A stretch of DNA of 64,000 nucleotides, taken from Flemingiibacterium sp045578725. Its GTDB lineage: Bacteria > Bacillota > Clostridia > Oscillospirales > CAG-272. The position numbers and the translations under genes are program-made. The stretch is taken from positions 1 through 64,000 of the forward strand of contig JAZNKS010000096.1 of the NCBI GenBank assembly GCA_045578725.1, written 5' to 3'. Of this stretch, positions 33,129 through 41,136 are shown piece by piece. Numbering within the stretch: position 1 is the stretch's first letter; the number at the start of each line of letters is the position of its first letter. The notes below the pieces were generated by a model. The model was not told the DNA's origin and did no database searches. It was given only the letters and a program-made list of their open reading frames with translations.

Positions 33129-34466
33129 TCAGTCACAGCGAACCTCGGCCGTACCGTCCTCGCGGTACAGAATCCGGTCACCCGCACAGTTCAGCCCTTC
33201 AATATAGGCAAGATATTCCTCCTTCGAGGCAAAGAGCGGCTGATAGTCAGCCAGAATCTTCCTTGCGCGCGCCGCCCCGTCGGACAGCAGGAGCAGGAGC
33301 ATACCGAGCTGCCACTTGGCCGAATCCACGCAGGCCGCATCGGGATCGACAATTTCATAATCGTTTCCGTGGGATTTGCCTGCGGCACCGCCCGCGTAGG
33401 GATGGATAACCGGCATCAGGCCGGACAGATCCCCCATATCCGTACTTCCGGAGCTGATGCGATCGTTGACACGCATCTCCCGCTCCGGGATGACGGCCGC
33501 CGCCGCATCCGCCGCCAGAAGACGCATTCCCTCATCGTTCTTCAGCGGGCCGTATCCGGGCACATCGATGATCTCGATGTTCGTGCCGACGGACAGCGCC
33601 GCCCCGGTCAGCGCACGGTTGACCTTTTTGTTGGCCTTCACAATCGCATCGAAGCTGCTTCCGCGCACATAGCTCTCCAGCGTGACCGTTTCCGGGATCG
33701 CGTTGACCATATCACCGCCGCGGGTGATGATCGGATGCACGCGGATGATATCCGGCTCGGCGAAGGTTTCGCGGATGGCATTGACGGCGTTGATGCCGCA
33801 GGTGGCGGCGTAGAGGGCATTCCGACCGGCCCACGGCGATCCGCCCGCATGAGCGGCCGTGCCCTTATAGAGAATCTTCTTGGTGATACAGCCGACCGAG
33901 CCTCCTGTGATGACAAAGGATGACGAGGTGTGTACCATGAAGGCGATATCCACGCCGTCAAAATAGCCGCGGGCGAGGAATTCGGTCTTGCCGCCGAGAT
34001 AGCGGATTTTCCCCTCATCGCGCAGGCGGCTGCGGTATTCAATCTCCAGCAGCTCCTCGGCGGGAACGGCGCAGAGACGGATCCGGCCGCATAAGCCGTC
34101 CAGCATTCCATCCTCCTTCAGCGCGGCGGCAATACCGAGCAGGGCCGCACATTGGGCATTGTGGCCGCAGGAATGGACCGCGCCGGTCACAGGATCGGCA
34201 TCCTTGTGCGCGGGGCAGATGATGGAATCCAGTTCCCCCATGACAAGAATCTCGGGGCCGGGCCGGCCGGTATCGATAACGGTATAGAAGCCGGTGATGC
34301 CGTCGGCATAGGTGAGGCTGAAGCCGAGGGCTTCAAACTGCTCCGCCATGTAGGCCGAGGTCTTGTATTCCTTGAAGCCGGTTTCCGGATGCGACCAGAT
34401 CCGCCGCTCGGCCTCCAGAATCAGCGCGCGATGCTTTTCCACCGCTGTAACGATTTTTTCTTTCAT
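33129..34466 (-). CDS. M20-family amidohydrolase (AbgB-like)
   Basis: A 445-residue zinc peptidase/deacylase of the M20D branch. Metal-binding stretches are HSCGHNAQ, VPAEELLE (catalytic Glu pair), the lid strand AAHAGGSPWAGRNAL and the C-terminal SHGNDYE. EEL...HTSSSFVITGGSVG is typical of p-aminobenzoyl-glutamate hydrolase subunit B and related aminoacylases. It may remove acyl groups from amino acids or dipeptides. The ribosome site is weak next to the ATG. A GGAGG lies about 30 bases upstream behind a small hairpin in the leader. It has its own promoter divergent from GH36. Confidence 0.83.
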   Translation of the reverse strand: MKEKIVTAVEKHRALILEAERRIWSHPETGFKEYKTSAYMAEQFEALGFSLTYADGITGFYTVIDTGRPGPEILVMGELDSIICPAHKDADPVTGAVHSCGHNAQCAALLGIAAALKEDGMLDGLCGRIRLCAVPAEELLEIEYRSRLRDEGKIRYLGGKTEFLARGYFDGVDIAFMVHTSSSFVITGGSVGCITKKILYKGTAAHAGGSPWAGRNALYAATCGINAVNAIRETFAEPDIIRVHPIITRGGDMVNAIPETVTLESYVRGSSFDAIVKANKKVNRALTGAALSVGTNIEIIDVPGYGPLKNDEGMRLLAADAAAAVIPEREMRVNDRISSGSTDMGDLSGLMPVIHPYAGGAAGKSHGNDYEIVDPDAACVDSAKWQLGMLLLLLSDGAARARKILADYQPLFASKEEYLAYIEGLNCAGDRILYREDGTAEVRCD

Positions 34467-34530
34467 AATTCAATCCGGCGCGCGAATGTGCGCCGCCTCC
34501 TTGCTTTGAAGATACAATCAGTATGTGTAT

Positions 34531-34559
34531 ATTATAGCATGACAATTCCTTCCTGTCAA
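34531..34559 (-). promoter_or_regulatory. Promoter of the M20 amidohydrolase gene
   Basis: On the minus strand TTGACA (34554-34559), a 17-base spacer and TATAAT (34531-34536). Confidence 0.85.
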
Positions 34560-34578
34560 GAAAATTTCGCCCCGCCTC

Positions 34579-34607
34579 TTGACAAAGTGCCGCTTCTGTG
34601 CTATAAT
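34579..34607 (+). promoter_or_regulatory. Promoter of the GH36 operon
   Basis: TTGACA (34579-34584), a 17-base spacer and TATAAT (34602-34607). Confidence 0.87.
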
Positions 34608-34617
34608 GCCAGTAAGG

Positions 34618-34638
34618 TAAGCGTTTTCCTAAACGTCT
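34618..34638 (+). promoter_or_regulatory. Candidate operator (cre- or LacI-like) at the GH36 start site
   Basis: CGTTT-TCCT-AAACG lies ten bases after the -10 box. The left part (TAAGCGTTTTCC) resembles the CcpA cre sequence with two mismatches. It would allow catabolite or substrate control. Confidence 0.35.
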
Positions 34639-34664
34639 CAAACTTTCCGAAAGGAAGCATTGTT

Positions 34665-36815
34665 ATGAAAGCATCTGCACATTTCACCGATCTGATTGTC
34701 AAAGGAAGCAACCCGCCCGGCTTCTGTTACCGCAGCGGCCTGACGGTCTATGAGGAGGGCTTCGGCAATGGCATTCTTGCCTCCCGCGGCTGGAACGGCG
34801 CCGGCTTCCCGCTGAATATTCTCGACGATTTTCCGTCCTATCTGAATGCCGGAGACTTCCCCGTCTGCGAGGTCTTCAAAATCGAGGCAAACGGCGTTTC
34901 CCTACTCGGAAGCTGGGAATACGTTTCCCATACCCACAGCACGGAGGACGGCTGCATCCATGCCCGCCTCACGCTGAAATCCTCCGCCGTACCGCTTACG
35001 GTCACCCTGCACACTTATCTTGACGGCACCGCTGTCCTCATGCGCTGGCTGACCCTTCACAACACCGGAAGCACCCCGCTCAACATCAGCCATATCACCG
35101 TCATGGGCGGCGGTATGGAAAGCATTGCCCGGTGGGCCGATTATACCGACAACAGCGAAAAGCTCTATTCCGTCGGCTATTTTGAGCGCGCCCAATGGGG
35201 CCATGAGGGCACCTTCCGCTGGCATGACATCGGCACGGCCCGCATGAGCATTTCCAGCCGCTATGACCGTGACCGCCACCGCCATCCGATGTTCATGGTA
35301 AAAAACAATGCGCTCGGCACCATCTGGTTTGGCCAGCTGGGCTATTCGGGCAGCTATGCCTTCGATTTCGATCTCAACACCGACAACAACAACGGCACAT
35401 CTCATTTCTCCTTTGCGGCACGGCTGGAGGGCGATGCCCCCACGCTGATCCTCGAGCCGGATGAGTGCTGGGATTCGCCGAAGATGCATCTTGGCATGAT
35501 GAACGGCGATCTTGATGACATCGTCAACGAGATGCACCGCCATACCCGCAAATCGGTCTTCACTCTGCCCGAGACGGCCGGCCTTTCGGACAATGGCCGC
35601 TACGGCGGTCTGATTGAGGGCGGCATGGGCCCGGAGCGCCCGATGACCGTCGAGGCCACCAGGCATTACGCCGATACCATTGCGGCCATCGGCGGCGAAA
35701 CGCTGATTATCGATGCCGGCTGGTACTGCCCAAACGGCGAGGAGAGCAAGGGCTGGTCGCGCCAGGTCGGCGACTGGGAATACAATCCCGAAAAATACCC
35801 GAACGGCATCGAAGAGATCCGCGATTACATCCATTCGAAGGGCCTGCTGTTCGGTCTGTGGGGCGAAATTGAGCGCGCCGGCGTGAATTCCAGGGTTTAC
35901 AGCGAGCATCCCGACTGGTTCGCCGTCGACCGGGCCGGCAATCGCACCACCCTGCTTGATATGTCCAATCCCGAGGCCGTGCAGTTTGCGGAAAACGCCG
36001 TGATTCATCTTGTCGAGGATTACAAAATCGACCTCTTCCGGCTGGACTACAATGTGGACTACCGGATCTGGCACCACAAAAACAAGCGCGGCGAAAGCGT
36101 TCCGGCCCGTTATTACGATAATCTCTACGCCATGTTCGGCCGCCTGCGGAGCCGCTTCCCGGATGTCATCTTTGAAAACTGCGCCTCCGGCGGCTCCCGC
36201 ACCGATCTCGGCCTGAATGCCTATTTCACCCATACATGGGTATCCGACCATCAGAATCAGCCGCGCGGCGTCGCTATCACCAACGGCATGACGATGGTTC
36301 TGCCGCCCGAGCGGGTGGACCGCCTCGCCAGCGGCATGGGCTCCCACGCCTTCGGCACGCTGGATGCGATCATCCGCCACACCCTGTTCGGCCGTCCGAC
36401 CACCAATTCCTATAACTGCGCCGGTACCGAAATGAATCCGAATCAGATCGAATTCGTCCGTCACAGCTATGAGCTATACAAGAATCATATCCGGCCGTGG
36501 GCATCAGAGGGCCTCATCTTCCATCACACGCCCGAATGCTGGGACCTCCAGACAAAGGGCACGCTGATTTTAGAGCGCGCGGCCGCCGATGCTTCGACAT
36601 CCGTCATCGGAATCTTCCGCCTTTGCGGCGACAATCCCGATGAAACGGTGGTCTATCCCCGCGGCATCGATGCCTCGGCCCTGTACGAGGTCACCTTTGA
36701 TAACAGCCGCGCATCCGCAAAGCTGTCCGGCTTTGAGATGATCAACAACGGCCTTCGCGTACGCATCACAAACAATCTGTCAAGTGAGCTGATTCTGATA
36801 AAGAAGCTCGGATAA
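34665..36815 (+). CDS. GH36 alpha-galactosidase
   Basis: A 716-residue cytoplasmic glycosidase with an N-terminal beta-sandwich (1-310), a TIM barrel (310-640) and a C-terminal sheet. The nucleophile is Asp461 in FRLDYN and the acid/base is Asp528 in WVSDHQ. TLIIDAGWYCPNGEE, FGLWGEIERAG and ENCASGGSRTD are standard GH36 motifs. It releases alpha-galactose from raffinose-type oligosaccharides or galactomannan. The ATG at 34665 follows GAAAGGAAG. A long upstream extension of the frame crosses the promoter and is not coding. It is followed nine bases later by a second GH36 gene. Confidence 0.9.
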   Translation: MKASAHFTDLIVKGSNPPGFCYRSGLTVYEEGFGNGILASRGWNGAGFPLNILDDFPSYLNAGDFPVCEVFKIEANGVSLLGSWEYVSHTHSTEDGCIHARLTLKSSAVPLTVTLHTYLDGTAVLMRWLTLHNTGSTPLNISHITVMGGGMESIARWADYTDNSEKLYSVGYFERAQWGHEGTFRWHDIGTARMSISSRYDRDRHRHPMFMVKNNALGTIWFGQLGYSGSYAFDFDLNTDNNNGTSHFSFAARLEGDAPTLILEPDECWDSPKMHLGMMNGDLDDIVNEMHRHTRKSVFTLPETAGLSDNGRYGGLIEGGMGPERPMTVEATRHYADTIAAIGGETLIIDAGWYCPNGEESKGWSRQVGDWEYNPEKYPNGIEEIRDYIHSKGLLFGLWGEIERAGVNSRVYSEHPDWFAVDRAGNRTTLLDMSNPEAVQFAENAVIHLVEDYKIDLFRLDYNVDYRIWHHKNKRGESVPARYYDNLYAMFGRLRSRFPDVIFENCASGGSRTDLGLNAYFTHTWVSDHQNQPRGVAITNGMTMVLPPERVDRLASGMGSHAFGTLDAIIRHTLFGRPTTNSYNCAGTEMNPNQIEFVRHSYELYKNHIRPWASEGLIFHHTPECWDLQTKGTLILERAAADASTSVIGIFRLCGDNPDETVVYPRGIDASALYEVTFDNSRASAKLSGFEMINNGLRVRITNNLSSELILIKKLG

Positions 36816-36824
36816 GGAGTCATT

Positions 36825-38843
36825 ATGAAAAAGAATTACACAAATCCCGAGGCCGATCGCTTCTATGCCTCTCTGCTGGAGGATCCCGCCAAAATCCCCT
36901 TCTCCTTCACCTATGCCGGCAGGGATTATACCGGCCTTGGCGGCGATGTGCGCATCACGCCCGCAGATACCGGGGACAGCCGCGAATCGGCCGAGCTTTG
37001 CATGGCACTCGATGAATCGCTGGAGCTCTGTCTGCTCATCACCCATTATCCGACCCACGGTGTCACGGAATGGACGGCCCGCTTCACTAATCCCTCCGAT
37101 CATGACAGCGGACTGCTCGAGAATCCCCATGTAAAGCTCTCCTTTGCGGGCGCGTATCCGACCCTCAAGGGCATTCTCGGCGACCATGTGAATCAGTACC
37201 GCCCCTACAGCGTGGATCTTACCTCCATGCCCGCCTCCTTTGAATCGTCAAGCGGCCGCGCGACGCATATCAACTTCCCCTACTTCAATCTGGAGTACGG
37301 CGACGGCGGCGTAATGCTCGCCATCGGCTGGGCCGGCACCTGGCGCGCCGATTTCATTTATGATGGCGGAGCGACCGCATACACCGCCCGCTCGGTCAAC
37401 AATCTCCGCACCGTACTGCGCCCCGGCGAGGAAATCCGTACCGCGCTCTTTGTTGTGGCTCCGTACACCGTGCGAAACGAAAACTACGCCGTCAATTACT
37501 GGCGCGATTGGTTCATCGGCTGGAATCTTCCGAAGGCTGATGCCGACGGGCATCCTCTTGCGCCCTTCTCCACCTGCTGTCTGTGCTCGGATACCGGCCT
37601 TCCCAATTCCGACGGAAGCATCTCCGAAAACCACGCCAGCTGGCGGCCGAGTCTTGAAAAGATGATCGCCGAGAACTGCAAGGTCGATTTCCGCTGGTTC
37701 GATGCCGGCTGGTATATGGCCCCCGACAAAAGCTCCGCCGTTTCTTATGAAAAGGGGCACGATTGGTGGGACACCGTCGGCACATGGGAGCTGGATCCCG
37801 CCAAGTGGCCGGGCGACAGCTTCCGAAAATCCACCGATTTCGCCCGCGAAAACGGCATGAAGACCCTGATGTGGTTCGAGCCGGAGCGGGTCACCGATCC
37901 CGAATCGCTGGCAGAGAATTTCGGCTACAATCCCGAATGGGCGATTCGCCGGGAGGGCGTGCGCGCGATCTCCAACAACATCGGCGATGAAGCCTGCTAT
38001 AACTGGACGGTCAGTCGGATCACGAAGACCCTTAGGGAAAACCGGGTCGAAATGTACCGCGAGGACAACAACTGCGATGCCGCCGGGCTTTGGAAGTGGC
38101 TGGATGAACGCGAGGGTGAAAACCGGCAGGGCATCACCGAATGCAAATTCATCGGCGCGCACTACCGGATGTGGGATGACATCATCGCCTGCACGCTTTC
38201 GCACGGCGGATGCGGCTTTGTGGATTCCTGCGCCAGCGGCGGCGGCCGGAACGATCTGGAATCCATGCGCCGGGGTGTACCGCTTCTGCGAAGCGATGCC
38301 GACCGCGAATCGACCGGACTGCGGCTTTCGATGACCACCGCCTTCAATGCGTGGATCCCCTTCTGCGGCGCCAATACCAAGGAGAAGAAGTATCAGCTGG
38401 ACAAAACCGGCATCAGCGACGTCTATGTCTGGCGCGCCTCCTATCTGCCGATTCTGAACGTGGATTCCCAGTTTGTCTATGATGAAAGTCAGAATTTCGA
38501 TATCCTCCGCCTCGGCCTTGATGAGTGGAAACGGGTCCGGCCCTATCTGCTCTGCGATTTCTATCGGCTGACTCCGTGGCACGGCCCGGCCGATACCAGC
38601 GGCTTTACCGCCTTCGCCTACTATGACGAGGAATCGAAAAAGGGCGTTCTGCTGGCCTTCCGGCAGGAAAAGTGCGCCGAGGCAGAGCTGCGTGTCCGCC
38701 TTCCCTTCCTTGATGCGGGCGGATGCTTTGTCCTGCGCGATGAGGACAGCGGCGAGATGTATGCCATCAGCCGCGGCGAGGATCTTTCGCTCACCTTCGA
38801 TGCGCCGCGCACGGCACGGCTTCTCTGGATCGACGGAAACTGA
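36825..38843 (+). CDS. Divergent GH36-family glycosidase
   Basis: A 672-residue clan-D glycosidase paralogous in fold to its upstream neighbour. It has an N-terminal beta-sandwich (1-260), WFDAGWYMAP on strand 1, LMWFEPERV, nucleophile Asp414 in MYREDNN, DSCASGGGRNDLE and acid/base Asp491 in RSDADRES. The sequence is far from its neighbour, so the pair has different linkage or aglycone preference. It has no signal peptide. It shares an operon with the GH36 alpha-galactosidase. Confidence 0.82.
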   Translation: MKKNYTNPEADRFYASLLEDPAKIPFSFTYAGRDYTGLGGDVRITPADTGDSRESAELCMALDESLELCLLITHYPTHGVTEWTARFTNPSDHDSGLLENPHVKLSFAGAYPTLKGILGDHVNQYRPYSVDLTSMPASFESSSGRATHINFPYFNLEYGDGGVMLAIGWAGTWRADFIYDGGATAYTARSVNNLRTVLRPGEEIRTALFVVAPYTVRNENYAVNYWRDWFIGWNLPKADADGHPLAPFSTCCLCSDTGLPNSDGSISENHASWRPSLEKMIAENCKVDFRWFDAGWYMAPDKSSAVSYEKGHDWWDTVGTWELDPAKWPGDSFRKSTDFARENGMKTLMWFEPERVTDPESLAENFGYNPEWAIRREGVRAISNNIGDEACYNWTVSRITKTLRENRVEMYREDNNCDAAGLWKWLDEREGENRQGITECKFIGAHYRMWDDIIACTLSHGGCGFVDSCASGGGRNDLESMRRGVPLLRSDADRESTGLRLSMTTAFNAWIPFCGANTKEKKYQLDKTGISDVYVWRASYLPILNVDSQFVYDESQNFDILRLGLDEWKRVRPYLLCDFYRLTPWHGPADTSGFTAFAYYDEESKKGVLLAFRQEKCAEAELRVRLPFLDAGGCFVLRDEDSGEMYAISRGEDLSLTFDAPRTARLLWIDGN

Positions 38844-38850
38844 CAAAAAA

Positions 38851-38884
38851 GATTGCCGCAATCCAACGTCGGATTGCGGCAATC
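38851..38884 (-). terminator. Terminator after the small membrane-protein pair
   Basis: A 14-bp perfect stem, GATTGCCGCAATCC/GGATTGCGGCAATC, is followed by T6 on the minus strand. It can also slow plus-strand transcription from GH36. Confidence 0.82.
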
Positions 38885-38889
38885 CCTGC

Positions 38890-39153
38890 TTATACTTTAT
38901 CACCGTGATCGGGGAGCGCCAGTACCATAAACCAGCCAATCGGCCCGAACAGGAAGGGAATCCAGAAATAGCGCATCCAGGGAAATCCCTTCATCTTTGC
39001 CACATTGTAAAACTGCTTGGCCAGCAGAATGTTGATGACAAGCGCCGCAATCAGGACGATCAGCACCGCAATCAGCGCGCCGAAACCGGCCTGCTCAGCC
39101 ATGAAGATGGCGGTCGGTCCGTCCGCACCGCCGATAATTCCGATATCACCCAT
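38890..39153 (-). CDS. Small membrane protein with OadB-like GGADGPTAI motif
   Basis: An 87-residue protein beginning MGDIGIIGGADGPTAIFM. GGADGPT(A/S)I is the ion-site signature in the beta subunit of sodium-pumping decarboxylases (OadB/GcdB), yet the rest of that protein is missing. One hydrophobic helix follows (about 25-45). A conserved-looking C-terminal hairpin contains FYNVAKMKGFPWMRYFWIP and a second helix. Its second half is clearly paralogous to the next gene (39168-39551). It may act in a membrane complex. The function is unknown. Confidence 0.7.
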   Translation of the reverse strand: MGDIGIIGGADGPTAIFMAEQAGFGALIAVLIVLIAALVINILLAKQFYNVAKMKGFPWMRYFWIPFLFGPIGWFMVLALPDHGDKV

Positions 39154-39167
39154 GTCATTTTTCCTCC

Positions 39168-39551
39168 TCAGTCAATAATGGTCGGCGAATAGCTGTTGGT
39201 GCTTACCGCGCCGGACGGCGGATTCACGGGGACATTGCCTGCCGTGATTACGGGCGCCTTCGGGGCCTCGCTGACACCCGAACGGTCGGGCAGAGCCGCA
39301 ACCAGAATCCATCCCATAATTCCGAACAGGAACGGGATGAAGAAGTAGCGGAGCTTGGCGTGTCCCTTCAGCTTGGCGATCTTGTAGAACTGCAAGGCCA
39401 GCAGGATGCTGATGATCAGCGACACCAACAGGCCGATGCCGACCGGTGCGGCCGCCGCAAGAATCCCCTCTGCCAGCTGATCCATGGGATTTGCCGCCGA
39501 TCCGCCAAGCAAAAGCTCGGCCATTTCCGGGTTTTCCAGAATTTCTTCCAT
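39168..39551 (-). CDS. Small membrane protein, paralogue of the downstream gene
   Basis: A 127-residue protein with an acidic N-terminus, a hydrophobic helix (about 35-52), the shared block LQFYKIAKLKGHAKLRYFF and IPFLFGIMGWILVAALPD, and a Pro/Ser-rich tail ending SPTIID. The block matches IPFLFGPIGWFMVLALPD of the neighbouring 87-residue protein, so the pair arose by duplication. It lacks the GGADGPT motif. GGAGGT precedes the ATG. Its start is only 15 bases from the start of divergent mutY, so its promoter must lie inside the mutY coding region. Confidence 0.7.
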   Translation of the reverse strand: MEEILENPEMAELLLGGSAANPMDQLAEGILAAAAPVGIGLLVSLIISILLALQFYKIAKLKGHAKLRYFFIPFLFGIMGWILVAALPDRSGVSEAPKAPVITAGNVPVNPPSGAVSTNSYSPTIID

Positions 39552-39566
39552 AGGATGTTACCTCCG

Positions 39567-40616
39567 ATGATAAAAGATTTGTCTTGTATCGTTCAGCCGC
39601 TCTGCGGCTGGTACCGATCAAATAAGAAGCCGCTTCCCTGGCGGCTCGATCCGACGCCCTATCACGTCTGGATCTCCGAAATCATGCTTCAGCAGACCCG
39701 CATCGAAGCCGTGATTCCCTACTATGCCCGCTTTCTCGAAGCCTTTCCTTCTGTGTCGGCGCTCGCCGAAGCCGACGATGACCGGCTGATGAAGCTCTGG
39801 GAGGGGCTGGGCTATTATTCCCGGGCCCGCAATCTGAAGCGGGCGGCTATCGAAATATGCGATCGCTTCGGCGGTCAGCTTCCGGCGGATGCGGCGTTAC
39901 TGCGAAGCCTTCCCGGCATCGGCGATTACACCGCAGGCGCGATTGCTTCCATCGCCTTCGGGCTCCCGGAGCCGGCTGTGGACGGCAATGTTCTGCGGGT
40001 GCTCTCCCGCCTCGCGGCATGGGATGCGAATATCGCAAAGCCCGCCGCAAAGCGTGCGGCCGCCGACTGGCTCCGTGCGGTTTATCCTTCCGGCGATGAG
40101 GCCGGCCTTTTCACCGAGGGCCTGATGGAGCTCGGCGAAAATGTCTGCATCCCGAACGGTCTGCCGAAATGCGAAGCCTGCCCGCTTGCATCCTTCTGCG
40201 AGGCCAACCGATCCGGCCGCACCGGGGATTATCCCGTGCGCTCCCAAAAGGCCGCGCGGCGGATGGAGGTGCGTACCGTTCTGCTTATCGAATGGGATAA
40301 CCGCATCGCCGTCCAAAAAAGGCCGGAGAGGGGACTTCTTGCCGGGCTGTGGGAGTTTCCTTCTCTTGATGGGGAGGCGGATGAGTCCGCCGTCCGCGAT
40401 TACCTCCGCCAAAACGGGCTTGAGGCCCGGCATATCACGCCGGTCGGATCCGCCGTCCATATTTTCAGCCATGTCGAATGGCATATGAAGGGTCTGAAAA
40501 TCGAGGCGGAGCCGCTGGCAGATGCCGTCTGCCCGCTTGTATTTGCCTCCCGTGAGGAGCGTGGGGACATCTATGCGATTCCCTCCGCCTTCCGTTATTT
40601 TTCGTCCTTGCTCTGA
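39567..40616 (+). CDS. mutY: A/G-specific adenine DNA glycosylase
   Basis: A 349-residue repair enzyme that removes A mispaired with 8-oxoG. SEIMLQQTR carries the catalytic Glu, LPGIGDYTAGAI is the helix-hairpin-helix, and VDGNVLRVLSR carries the catalytic Asp. A 4Fe-4S loop has Cys spacing 6-2-5 (C-IPNGLPK-C-EA-C-PLASF-C). A C-terminal NUDIX-like 8-oxoG domain (about 225-349) includes RGLLAGLWEFPSLDGE. An ATG at 39555 is also in frame. The 39567 start is preferred because of AGGAT upstream. The 3' end overlaps the convergent membrane gene by 22 bases. Confidence 0.93.
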   Translation: MIKDLSCIVQPLCGWYRSNKKPLPWRLDPTPYHVWISEIMLQQTRIEAVIPYYARFLEAFPSVSALAEADDDRLMKLWEGLGYYSRARNLKRAAIEICDRFGGQLPADAALLRSLPGIGDYTAGAIASIAFGLPEPAVDGNVLRVLSRLAAWDANIAKPAAKRAAADWLRAVYPSGDEAGLFTEGLMELGENVCIPNGLPKCEACPLASFCEANRSGRTGDYPVRSQKAARRMEVRTVLLIEWDNRIAVQKRPERGLLAGLWEFPSLDGEADESAVRDYLRQNGLEARHITPVGSAVHIFSHVEWHMKGLKIEAEPLADAVCPLVFASREERGDIYAIPSAFRYFSSLL

Positions 40617-40921
40617 CGGAGCAGAATCAGCCGCACAAGACCGAGCAGCAGCGACAGACCGAGCATTCCGAGGAAGACAAAGGATGCCCCATAGCCGAGA
40701 ATCGCTTCCGCAAAATAGGTCAGCCCCGGCATGAAGCCGGATCCCGGCAGGCTATCGTAATGCCTTCCGATGAGATAGGAGCCCGCACCGGACACAATCT
40801 CCAAAAGATACAGAATCGCAAAGCTCCGGATGCACGGCTTTTTCATGGCGATAACCAGCCAGACAATCTGAAGCGCCAGTAAAAGAAGATAGACAATCAG
40901 CCAGAAGATATCCAAAATCAT
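40595..40921 (-). CDS. Small integral membrane protein (108 aa)
   Basis: A 108-residue protein with three predicted helices (about 3-25, 33-52, 70-98) and short basic loops (MKKP, RQSKDEK at the end). Its 3' end overlaps mutY tail-to-tail by 22 bases. No family or motif was recognised. Upstream (minus) lies an AT-rich stretch with a likely -10 (TATAAT-like, about 40943-40948). Confidence 0.55.
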   Translation of the reverse strand: MILDIFWLIVYLLLLALQIVWLVIAMKKPCIRSFAILYLLEIVSGAGSYLIGRHYDSLPGSGFMPGLTYFAEAILGYGASFVFLGMLGLSLLLGLVRLILLRQSKDEK

Positions 40922-41059
40922 CCCTCCGTCCGTTTTCCTACATTATAGCACAAGCGGCGGCACTTGTCAAGAGACGTTCCGCTTGGCGGGCGCTGAAAGC
41001 CGTTGGTTCCCAAAGCAAACAAATTCCTTTGTGCAGAATGACGAAAATAAAATTCCCTC

Positions 41060-41088
41060 TTGCGTTTGCTCGACGGTTATGGTATACT
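41060..41088 (+). promoter_or_regulatory. Promoter of the orphan solute-binding protein gene
   Basis: TTGCGT (41060-41065), a 17-base spacer and TATACT (41083-41088). Confidence 0.65.
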
Positions 41089-41136
41089 GAATACAGCGAA
41101 AGCTCTACAGAATACCAACGAAAGGATGAACCCGCT

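Noticed and set aside
34152..34664. N-terminal extension of GH36 to 34152
   Set aside because: It crosses both divergent promoters and the M20 gene. The ATG at 34665 has an RBS and fits the family length.
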